This document shows, piece after piece, positions 28,701 through 34,563 of a DNA stretch of 64,000 nucleotides; position 1 is the stretch's first letter, and every line of letters starts with the position of its first letter. The notes under the pieces were generated by a model. The model was given only the letters and a program-made list of their open reading frames with translations. It ran no database searches and was not told where the DNA came from. Location of the stretch: the NCBI GenBank assembly GCA_965279285.1, contig OZ257148.1, forward strand, positions 1,054,001 to 1,118,000, given 5' to 3'. The translations under genes and the position numbers were made by a program. Source of the DNA: G965279335 sp965279285. GTDB lineage: Bacteria; Pseudomonadota; Gammaproteobacteria; DSM-16500.

Positions 28701-30143
28701 TGGCAGATTGCAGTTGATATGGCGCAAGGCTTGGCGTATTTACATAGTCGCAAAATTTTGCATCGGGATTTAAAAAGTTTAAATATTTTGTTAGATGCTA
28801 ATCATCACGCGAAGATTTCTGATTTTGGATTAGCGAAGGTGAAATTGGAAATTAATAGTAGTAGTAGTACTAAAAATAATAAAGCGTCAGGCAGTGTGCG
28901 TTGGCGTGCACCAGAATTATTTAAACGGAGTGCGGTAGCAACTCCCATGACCGATGTGTACAGCTTAGGGATGATCCTTTGGGAAATTGTGACGCGACAA
29001 TTGCCTTTTAATGATGCTGCTGATGAAGTTACTGTGATGGGCTGGATTAAAGACGGTGAACAAGAAAAGATTCCTGAAAACTGCCCACCAGCATTAGCGG
29101 AGATCATTCAAGCCTGCTGGGCAGCGCCTGAAAAAAGACCAACCGCACAAGACATCGTGATGCGCTTAAAACAAGCTCAAACCGAAGAACAAGCGAAAGA
29201 CGCTAAACAATCTGCTCGCGAAAAAATTTGGCAGTTTGATAGCAGCATCAAACCGGCAGCGAATACCGTTAAAGATTACGCATTAATTTCTGCTGCAGGA
29301 AATGACATTAAGAAAGTCAATGACTATTATCAACGCGCACCCGTTGCTGGTTATGAAATTAAATCCGTGCAAGTGATTTACAATCCCAATTTTAATCGCT
29401 CATTTTCGCTCGCGATTGAAACACTACAAGCGCGTCATAACAATCCTGCTTTTGCACCGAAATGGGTAACGGAAAATGATAGTGCTTGGCGTAAAGCAAC
29501 GAATGATCAATTAGAACAAGCCGTCATGCCTTATCAAGATAATGATTATCCAGGCGTAAAATTAGTTCCTGTGTGGCATGGCACTCGGCCGGAGGTATTA
29601 AGCAGCTTATTTAAAGCCGGTTACGCCAATTTGGCGACAACCGATAGCGGTTATTTTGGTAAAGGGCTATATTCCGCCTTTGAAGCGGATTATTCGTATC
29701 GCATTTATTGCAAAGGTGCTTTGTTAATTAACTGGGTGGCGTTTTATTCGGCGTATCCGACCATTCATGGTGATCGCAGTAAACTAGCGGGTAAAGGTAA
29801 TTACAGTAATTACGATGCGCATTTTATTCCAGTGGTATCGGAATTTCCCAATGATACCGATTGCGCAAGTTACATTCCTTGTAAACCTAATCAAAAACAT
29901 ACATATCGCGAATTAGTTGTTTTTGAAAGCACCCATTGTTTACCGCGTTATTTAGTGGAATTGCAACCCGCTTTACCCAAAGCCATTGCATTAAAATCCG
30001 CAGGTGATCAAAAAGATATGAAATCACAAGCGGCAAAGCTAGCAGCTTTTGGTAGCAAAGCAATTCATCATGCGCCGGTTGCTAATGCTAATCAGGTTGC
30101 AGCCAGTGGCACGGCGGCGGCACCAGTGTTTGTTAAGAAATAG
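25722..30143 (+). CDS. WD40 (2 propellers)-Sel1-protein kinase-PARP fusion
   Basis: The 1473-aa protein starts at the ATG at 25722 (AGGAA upstream; same start as its paralogue) rather than the GTG at 25677. It has seven WD40 units, a charged coiled-coil linker, seven more WD40 units, two Sel1-like repeats (about residues 725-820), a complete TKL/RIPK-like kinase and a C-terminal PARP-like ADP-ribosyltransferase. Kinase: glycine loop G903-x-G-x-x-G908, VAIK Lys923, HRDLKSLN (Asp1016), DFG (Asp1034), then a P+1 APE. PARP-like: WHGT His1286, GKGLYS Tyr1317, YRELVVF Glu1397; the spacings 31 and 80 are close to human PARP1 (34 and 92). The end is VFVKK. I know of no described bacterial protein with this architecture. 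Substrates are unknown. Confidence 0.88.
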   Translation: MKAYQTATVAAPATADTKDQKVNDTKLEAKFDTTLRGHSSAVLALTLLPDRRLASGSCDYTIKLWDIKAGEHWTLKGQHSNIVSAFTLLSDGRFASGSYDKTIKLWSLKTYRCVQTLSGHTDAIRALTLSSDGWVASGSDDMTIKLWDVKTGKCLQTLSGHSHNVNGLTMLSDRWLASGSEDKTIKLWDVKSGECVQTLSGHSHNVYALTMLSDGRLASGSYDQTIKLWDVKTGVCAQTLSGHSHWVNALTMLSDGQLASGSYDKTIKLWDVKTGACAQTLSGHSDGIYALTQLSDGHLASSGDTDGSIKLWKLGESTLQLQGAAKLKVEEEVNLKAEQEAKADRQAKEKAVKEKLAADSKDHKCTATADTKLKAKLDTTLSGHSNNIFALTLLSDGRLASGSWDKTIKLWDIKTGLCAQTLSEHSYYVSALTLLSDGRLASGSWDKTIKLWDVERGECVQTLSGHSKGVIALTLLSDGRLASGSWDKTIKLWDVKRGECVQTLSGHSDGVAALTQLLDGRLASGSRDHTIKLWDIKTGACAQTLSKHSHAVTALTQLSDDRLASGSEDNTITLWSVKTGMCEQTLIGHSNGVYALRSLSDNRLASGSGDSTIKLWDVKTGVCAQTLSGHAYHVYALTQLSDGRLASGSMDKTIKLWDVGADVLQLQAGKKLIADKEKPPGLSSLLPSPTNLAQAKLQPTVKLLVNPISSTPIDPKKDSKQATFTEQLQYANQGSAPSQQYVGWCYSKGEGVEQDSAKAVSWYHKAATQGHVDAQTNLAWHYESGQGIGISLEDALAWYKKAAAQNNAWAQEQVERLSKQLAEPIKQNAINTTAPTKTKPGDQKAPALMPISTVSSTAAVTTVSVSAASVMPAKSDIKTNLAMASVTQIAWKDLLASPLTLIGNGSYGDVYLGQWLGTDVAIKQLQLKTLPETLAKHFEQEVLVMQQCQFPNIVRLYGVCTEPGHYAMVMEYLPQKSLRHRLQDEKEFLWRQRWQIAVDMAQGLAYLHSRKILHRDLKSLNILLDANHHAKISDFGLAKVKLEINSSSSTKNNKASGSVRWRAPELFKRSAVATPMTDVYSLGMILWEIVTRQLPFNDAADEVTVMGWIKDGEQEKIPENCPPALAEIIQACWAAPEKRPTAQDIVMRLKQAQTEEQAKDAKQSAREKIWQFDSSIKPAANTVKDYALISAAGNDIKKVNDYYQRAPVAGYEIKSVQVIYNPNFNRSFSLAIETLQARHNNPAFAPKWVTENDSAWRKATNDQLEQAVMPYQDNDYPGVKLVPVWHGTRPEVLSSLFKAGYANLATTDSGYFGKGLYSAFEADYSYRIYCKGALLINWVAFYSAYPTIHGDRSKLAGKGNYSNYDAHFIPVVSEFPNDTDCASYIPCKPNQKHTYRELVVFESTHCLPRYLVELQPALPKAIALKSAGDQKDMKSQAAKLAAFGSKAIHHAPVANANQVAASGTAAAPVFVKK
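25824..26690 (+). repeat. First array of seven 123-bp WD40 repeats
   Basis: Seven units of about 41 codons follow the pattern LSGHxxxVxALTxLSDGxLASGS-x-D-x-TIKLWDVKTG. Seven is the number needed for one closed propeller. Units differ mainly at the residues after GH and around the Asp of SGS-x-D-x-T. Confidence 0.9.
26863..27720 (+). repeat. Second array of seven 123-bp WD40 repeats
   Basis: Seven more units of the same type form a second predicted propeller. It is separated from the first by a Glu/Lys/Ala-rich helix (about 50 residues) and a repeat of the linker type TADTKLKAKLDTT. The first three units are nearly identical to one another, pointing to recent duplication. Confidence 0.9.
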
Positions 30144-30183
30144 TACTAGCTGTTTAAGCTTAATAACCTCTCACGGATTTTTT

Positions 30184-30224
30184 TAGCAGGAAACTTCCTT
30201 TTTTGGAAAGTTTCTTGCTAGAAT
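30184..30224 (+). promoter_or_regulatory. Inverted repeat and -10 box before abiEi
   Basis: Arms 30184-30198 (TAGCAGGAAACTTCC) and 30205-30220 (GGAAAGTTTCTTGCTA) form an imperfect 15-bp inverted repeat around a T-rich centre. A TAGAAT hexamer (30219-30224) sits 6 bases before the abiEi ATG. AbiEi antitoxins are known to repress their promoter by binding inverted repeats, so this is a likely operator. With its T tract it could also end transcription from upstream. The -35 is not recognisable. Confidence 0.55.
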
Positions 30225-30230
30225 ACAGCT

Positions 30231-30881
30231 ATGTCAACACTCAAAGATAAAATTATAGATATGGGTTTTTCTGACCATATCCTGACGGATGTCGATCTCA
30301 ATAACTTATTGGATGGCACTGCTGCTGCTCGCTATGGGATGGTCAATAAAGCTTTAAAAAAAGGCGAGTTAATTAAGATTCGTCGAGGTCTTTATTTACT
30401 TGCAGAAAAGTATCGTCACACAAAACTCAGTAAATATTTCCTTGCTAGCCGAATTGTTCCACACAGTTATATTTCTCTTGAAAGCGCACTGTCTTTTCAT
30501 GGCTGGATTCCAGAACGCGTCACAACTATCACAAGTGTGCTTGCTCTTGGCCGCACCAAAAAATTCATAACGCCTTTCGGGGAATTTATTTTTTATCAAC
30601 TTCCCATTAATGAATATGAGTTTTTAACTGGTGTAAGTAGAATTGAAGAAATTCAAGGCAAACCGTTTTTGTTAGCATCACCACTTCGCGCGCTGACTGA
30701 TTATGTGTATCTAAAAAAAATAGCTTGGCAAGGCCTTAATTATCTTACTGACAGTTTACGTATTGATAAAGAACAACTCATGCAAATTGATCCCGAGCAT
30801 TTTATTGATATTAAAAAAGTTTATCGCTCAAAGCACGTATTGCATTTTTTAGATAGGCTTAAAAAGGAACTGAAAAAATAA
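30231..30881 (+). CDS. abiEi: AbiEi-type antitoxin / transcriptional repressor
   Basis: The 216-aa protein belongs to the AbiEi antitoxin family. An N-terminal winged helix (AARYGMVNKALKKGELIKIR, then RGLYLL) is followed by the C-terminal domain (YISLESALSFHGWIPERV, FGEFIFYQLP, LASPLRALTDYVYL). In type IV AbiE systems this protein neutralises the nucleotidyltransferase toxin without stable complex formation and represses the operon. No Shine-Dalgarno precedes the ATG, and the -10 box six bases upstream predicts a leaderless message. It overlaps the toxin start (TAATG). Confidence 0.85.
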   Translation: MSTLKDKIIDMGFSDHILTDVDLNNLLDGTAAARYGMVNKALKKGELIKIRRGLYLLAEKYRHTKLSKYFLASRIVPHSYISLESALSFHGWIPERVTTITSVLALGRTKKFITPFGEFIFYQLPINEYEFLTGVSRIEEIQGKPFLLASPLRALTDYVYLKKIAWQGLNYLTDSLRIDKEQLMQIDPEHFIDIKKVYRSKHVLHFLDRLKKELKK

Positions 30882-31738
30882 TGATGACTAATATTATTAG
30901 TGAAAAGCTGAAAGCTTACACCACGAACGCCATTGAAGATGAAGAACATGCGCTTAAAGAAATCTTGCAAGAAATTGCTCTTTATGGTCTTGCAAGTTCT
31001 AATTTTTTTGATAAAGCCATTTTTCATGGTGGCTCTGCATTAAGAATTTTATATGGTTTACCTCGCTTCTCAGAAGATCTCGATTTTTTATTAAAAAAAC
31101 CAAATCCACATTTTAAATGGGAACCTTATATTGATGCCATTATTGCCACATGTAAGCAATACGGTGTGCATCTAGAAGTCACTGACAAAAGTCGTGTTAA
31201 CAACACAGTTAAAAAAAATTTTTTAAAAGATGACTCTATTGGAAAAGTCATTGACCTCTCATTTGCTCATCATCCTGGGAAAAAGCTGGCGATAAAATTT
31301 GAAATTGATACTAATCCTCCGCAAGGCTCCAATTTGGATGTTAAATTTTTAGAATTTCCTTTGGACTATTCCATTATCGCGCAAGATCTCAGCAGCAATT
31401 TTGCCGGAAAGTGTCATGCACTCCTTTGTCGTGAGTACATTAAAGGCCGTGATTGGTATGATTTTACTTGGTATGTCGCTAAAAAAATTCTTCCCAATTT
31501 TTCCTTTCTTGCCAATGCGCTTTATCAACAAGGGCCTTGGGCTAAGCAAAAAAACATCGTAGAACCCGCCTGGTTTATCGAGGTAATGCAACAAAAAATC
31601 AACAGTATTGATTGGAGCAAAGCAGCAAAAGATGTTGAACCATTTCTGAGTACCAAAGACAGGCAAACATTACATTTATGGGGAATTGATTTTTTTATGG
31701 ATAAGCTTAACAAGCTAGGAAACATTCTTAAACTCTAA
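30881..31738 (+). CDS. abiEii: AbiEii/AbiGii nucleotidyltransferase toxin
   Basis: The 285-aa toxin has the nucleotidyltransferase core FHGGSALRILYGLPRFSEDL followed by DFLL, i.e. the G-G-S and D-x-D signatures, near residues 46-69. The C-terminal part contains KCHALLCREYIKGRDWYDFT, also typical. AbiEii toxins transfer nucleotides to cellular RNA and arrest growth, giving abortive phage defence. It forms a two-gene operon with abiEi and looks complete. It lies directly downstream of the kinase-PARP gene. Confidence 0.87.
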   Translation: MMTNIISEKLKAYTTNAIEDEEHALKEILQEIALYGLASSNFFDKAIFHGGSALRILYGLPRFSEDLDFLLKKPNPHFKWEPYIDAIIATCKQYGVHLEVTDKSRVNNTVKKNFLKDDSIGKVIDLSFAHHPGKKLAIKFEIDTNPPQGSNLDVKFLEFPLDYSIIAQDLSSNFAGKCHALLCREYIKGRDWYDFTWYVAKKILPNFSFLANALYQQGPWAKQKNIVEPAWFIEVMQQKINSIDWSKAAKDVEPFLSTKDRQTLHLWGIDFFMDKLNKLGNILKL

Positions 31739-31781
31739 TAAAATTTAACAATATTAATTATTTGAATTTCCGGATATTATT

Positions 31782-31862
31782 CGAATAAATGATCAATGGC
31801 GTATATGTTTTACTTGGAAAAATGGCGATGCCTTTGACGTTGAAATTATCGATTATCATTGA
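31782..31862 (+). pseudogene. HigB/GraT-type toxin, C-terminal fragment
   Basis: Only the last 26 codons are recognisable (RINDQWRICFTWKNGDAF, then DVEIIDYH and a stop), the conserved end of GraT/HigB-type RelE toxins. The preceding sequence does not fit. It lies 9 bases before a HigA-type start, the normal gene order. Confidence 0.75.
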
Positions 31863-31871
31863 GGTGTAAAC

Positions 31872-32037
31872 ATGATTAAAAAAAATATAGCTCCTATACA
31901 TCCTGGTGAAATATTATTAGAAGAATTTATGAAACCTATGAATATTTCTCAATACAAATTAGCTAAGCAACTTCATGTTGGTGCAATAAGAATTAGCGAA
32001 ATCATTTATGGTAAGCGATCTATAATTTCTGTAATCA
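31872..32037 (+). pseudogene. HigA-family antitoxin, 3'-truncated
   Basis: The frame begins like an intact HigA/GraA antitoxin: MIKKNIAPIHPGEILLEEFM, then ISQYKLAKQLHVGAIRISEI and YGKRSI. After about residue 52 family similarity stops. The frame then runs on for about 80 codons through a stretch resembling the 3' end of a tRNA and through non-coding sequence. The truncation coincides with the tRNA-like fragment, which points to a recombination junction. Confidence 0.75.
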
Positions 32038-32075
32038 GTAGGTCCCCAGCTCGAATCCGGGCGCCAGCACCATAT
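32038..32075 (+). repeat. tRNA 3'-end-like fragment (possible att remnant, copy 1)
   Basis: The sequence resembles the T-arm and acceptor end of a tRNA (CAGCTCGAATCCGGG, then CGCCAGCACCA). No matching 5' half lies nearby. Bases 32054-32075 match 40883-40904 with two differences, both C/T. It sits exactly where a HigA gene is cut off. Confidence 0.55.
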
Positions 32076-32165
32076 AAAGTCCTTAAAACCAAAAGCTACA
32101 CGATGTTAACTCCCCATAAATTAAACCTTAGCCCCATCAGTTCAGTGCTCTTATGCAGCTGGAGC

Positions 32166-32462
32166 TTATGTTGCTTCGATAAAATGACCTGCTGCATATT
32201 CATGCAGCACGCTGGCAATAAAGGTTTGATAGGGCAATCCTTTATACGCAGCTTTTTGTTTTAAGCGTTTTAAATCAGCGTTTGAGAGACGCAATGTAAT
32301 TCTTGCATCTTTACGAAGAAAGTTTGTTGCTGCTGCTTTTGCAAACTTTTTTACTTCTTCAATGTTATCCACTGTTTTCCATTCGCCTCGCTCAAGAGAC
32401 TCTAAAAGCTCTTGTTCTTCGGGGTCTAGCTTCACATCAAAAACATTATGTTTTTTAGTCAT
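32166..32462 (-). CDS. CopG/BrnA-like ribbon-helix-helix antitoxin
   Basis: The 98-aa product has an acidic N-terminal region (LDPEEQELLESLERGEW) and a C-terminal ribbon-helix-helix (RITLRLSNADLKRLKQKAA, then GLPYQTFIASVLHEYA). It overlaps the upstream gene by four bases (ATGA), a toxin-first, antitoxin-second order. It should neutralise the toxin and repress the pair's promoter. Confidence 0.8.
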   Translation of the reverse strand: MTKKHNVFDVKLDPEEQELLESLERGEWKTVDNIEEVKKFAKAAATNFLRKDARITLRLSNADLKRLKQKAAYKGLPYQTFIASVLHEYAAGHFIEAT

Positions 32463-32755
32463 TGTTCTACTCCACTTAAATATTTCTTAGTTAATTTTCG
32501 ACTCGGAAAAATTGTTTTAAGAAAAATTATTTGCTCATCTTTTTGTACAAACGGTACCGCATAAATATAATCATCAATTTCCACAAGATAAACTTCTTGT
32601 GTCGGATACTTTGAAGTATTGGAGTGTTTAACGGTATCAATTAACCCACCATTCTCTATAGCAGAGATAATATCTTCAAAGCTAACGCCGCGCTCCTTTA
32701 TTAAGAGCCGGTTTTTATCTTCCGAAAATTCATATTGTAATTTTTGACTATCCAT
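32459..32755 (-). CDS. BrnT-like (RelE-fold) toxin
   Basis: The 98-aa product starts MDSQKLQYEFSEDKNRLLI and has GVSFEDIISAIENGG, EVYLVEIDDYIYAVPFVQ and FLKTIFPSRKLTKKYL. This order (kNr...hGVsFedi...i.PsRk.t..y) is that of BrnT-type ribonuclease toxins. I prefer the ATG at 32755 over the upstream one at 32794, because similarity begins there. It pairs with the ribbon-helix-helix antitoxin gene it overlaps. Confidence 0.72.
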   Translation of the reverse strand: MDSQKLQYEFSEDKNRLLIKERGVSFEDIISAIENGGLIDTVKHSNTSKYPTQEVYLVEIDDYIYAVPFVQKDEQIIFLKTIFPSRKLTKKYLSGVEQ

Positions 32756-32861
32756 GGCAATAATATAGCACAATGTATGACTTTTATCAAACATTTTAAA
32801 ATATTTAGGCTAACTAATCAAAAAGACATGGTTGCTATGGCGATTTATATGAGGTGAAATC

Positions 32862-33215
32862 ATGAGAATTTCAAAAAAAGAGAAACACCCCAGCATATTG
32901 GAAACCGTCCATGAGACAGCCAAAGGCTTGTACGATGCCAATATCATAGATTTTATTACTACGAGAGAATTTGATGAGTTGTGCTTGCCTAAAGTTAAAG
33001 AGCTATCGCCAAGACAGATTAAGAGCATCCGTTTGCGGGAAAAGGTTAGTCAGCCTGTTTTTGCCAAATTTTTAAATACAACTTTATCTACGGTAAGACA
33101 ATGGGAGCAGGGTGATAAACACCCAAGAGGCACATCTCTCAGACTACTTAATCTTATTGCAGAAAAGGGGTTAGGAGTTCTATTGTCAAATCACAATGAA
33201 GGTGTAGCAGTTTAG
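32862..33215 (+). CDS. HigA2/NadS-like XRE antitoxin, orphan
   Basis: The 117-aa protein has a C-terminal Cro/C1 helix-turn-helix (QPVFAKFLNTTLSTVRQWEQ, then GDKHPRGTSLRLLNLI). The layout fits HigA2/NadS antitoxins, in which LSPRQIKSIRLREKVS precedes the helix-turn-helix. GAGGTG lies before the ATG. No intact toxin gene precedes it, so it may be an orphan regulator. Confidence 0.72.
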   Translation: MRISKKEKHPSILETVHETAKGLYDANIIDFITTREFDELCLPKVKELSPRQIKSIRLREKVSQPVFAKFLNTTLSTVRQWEQGDKHPRGTSLRLLNLIAEKGLGVLLSNHNEGVAV

Positions 33216-33593
33216 GGTGGGGCAGTTTATCTTGATTTTGATCGAGAAGCATTATCTTTTGAAGAAGCGGTTATTTCTGCCATTAAAAATGTTAGATCTG
33301 CTTCTATTGATATTGACGTTGCGAGTGTTGCTCCAGAAACTTTAGTAACCGAGTCAGAAATTGCAAAGCGCCTTAATAAAGGTAGGCAAGCTGTTTTTTT
33401 GTGGACGCAAGGAAAACGAAGAAATTCATTTTCAACAGCTGCTACGCTCACATCATTTGGCAGCAAAGCAATTCATCAAAATTCTCTGGTTGGCATAGAT
33501 TCAAAAAATAGGGATGATAACAAAAATGCTCCAATTCCTACGTTGTCTGTAGATCCAGCAGTGAAAAAATGCCGTATGTGTATTATTGTGTAG
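33216..33593 (+). pseudogene. Chimeric remnant: HTH-protein piece + PARP-family tail with CaaX-like end
   Basis: An open stretch without a good start begins directly after the stop of the preceding gene, in the same frame. The first 65 codons (YLDFDREALSFEEAVISAI, then SEIAKRLNKGRQAVFLW) resemble a small helix-turn-helix protein family. From TLTSFGSKAIHQ onward it matches the tail of the kinase-PARP proteins (LAAFGSKAIHH). It ends PAVKKCRMCIIV. The last four residues fit the eukaryotic prenylation signal CaaX, with a second Cys and two Lys before it. This is a deletion fusion, so expression is uncertain. Confidence 0.55.
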
Positions 33594-33675
33594 GAAATAT
33601 AATTTATTTTAATTTAATGATGAAGAAAATGTAGTTAATTTTTTAACTGAACTTTAAATAACAAGGAAAAACATC

Positions 33676-34563
33676 ATGCAATCTTACCAACCCTCCGCCA
33701 CGGCAGTTGATGCCAAAGATCAAAAATCCACCGGCACAGCTGACACCAAATCCGAAGCCAAACTCGACAAGACCCTGCAAGGGCATAGTAATGGTGTTAT
33801 TGCTCTCACGATGCTGGGCGATGGCCGACTGGCGAGTGGGTCTAGAGATAAGAGCATCAAGCTGTGGGATGTGCAGACAGGTCAGTGTGTGCAGACCCTG
33901 CGAGGGCATAGCAGTTGGGTTCGTGCCCTCACGTTGCTAGGCGATGGCCGTCTGGTGAGTGGTTCTATTGACAAGAGCATCAAGCTGTGGAATGTGCAGA
34001 CGGGTCAGTGTGAGCAGACCCTGCAAGGGCATAGTGAGGTTGTTTTAGCCCTCACGTTGCTAGGCGATGGCCATCTGGCGAGTGGGTCTTATGACAAGAG
34101 CATCAAGCTGTGGGATGTGCAGACGGGTCAGTGTGTGCAGACCCTGCAAGGGCATAGCAGTGATGTTCGTGCCCTCACGTTGCTAGGCGATGGCCGTCTG
34201 GCGAGTGGTTCTGAAGACAAGAGCATCAAGCTGTGGGATGTGGGTGCACGTACATTGCAGTTGCAAGCCGCGGCAAAAATAAAGGCGGCAGAGGAAGCGA
34301 AATTAAAAGCCGAGCGCGAGGCGAAATTAATAGCTGAGGAAGAAGCACAGATAAAAGCAGCTGTGGAAGTGTCATTACAAACAGAACGTGAAGCAAAAGA
34401 AAAAGCAGATAGAGAAGCCAAACAGAAAGCAGAGCAAGAAAAATTAGTGGCAGCAGCAAAAGTTAAACAAGAAGTGGATTTACAAGCACAGCTTGCGCAG
34501 GTGAAATTGCAACAGAGCAATCCAATGATCAGTGACAACAAGCTTAGCTTAGCTTGGCTATGA
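33676..34563 (+). CDS. WD40 sensor part of a frame-split WD40-kinase-PARP gene
   Basis: The 295-aa product starts like its large paralogue (MQSYQPSATAVDAKDQKS versus MKAYQTATV...), has four 41-residue WD40 units (GHSNGV, GHSSWV, GHSEVV, GHSSDV) and then a Lys/Glu/Ala-rich coiled coil. Four blades alone do not close a usual propeller. The frame ends LAWL immediately after three copies of AGCTT. Its TGA overlaps the ATG of the kinase-PARP frame (ATGA). AAGGAAAAA precedes the start. It may act as a separate subunit or represent the off state of a fused protein. Confidence 0.8.
   Translation: MQSYQPSATAVDAKDQKSTGTADTKSEAKLDKTLQGHSNGVIALTMLGDGRLASGSRDKSIKLWDVQTGQCVQTLRGHSSWVRALTLLGDGRLVSGSIDKSIKLWNVQTGQCEQTLQGHSEVVLALTLLGDGHLASGSYDKSIKLWDVQTGQCVQTLQGHSSDVRALTLLGDGRLASGSEDKSIKLWDVGARTLQLQAAAKIKAAEEAKLKAEREAKLIAEEEAQIKAAVEVSLQTEREAKEKADREAKQKAEQEKLVAAAKVKQEVDLQAQLAQVKLQQSNPMISDNKLSLAWL
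34541..34555 (+). repeat. (AGCTT)3 tract at a frame boundary
   Basis: Three perfect AGCTT copies lie at the point where the WD40 frame and the kinase frame part. With three copies the WD40 frame stops at 34561-34563. Removing one copy gives a reading NKLSLAMTSVTQIVWKD, collinear with the intact paralogue (NLAMASVTQIAWKD). Five bases change the frame, so repeat slippage could switch between split and fused products. Confidence 0.85.

Noticed and set aside
32862..33593. Stop-codon readthrough joining the XRE gene to the downstream open frame, since both share one frame separated by a single TAG
   Set aside because: The XRE product has a normal family length and the downstream part begins inside another protein family and then changes to a PARP tail. 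A deletion junction explains this better.
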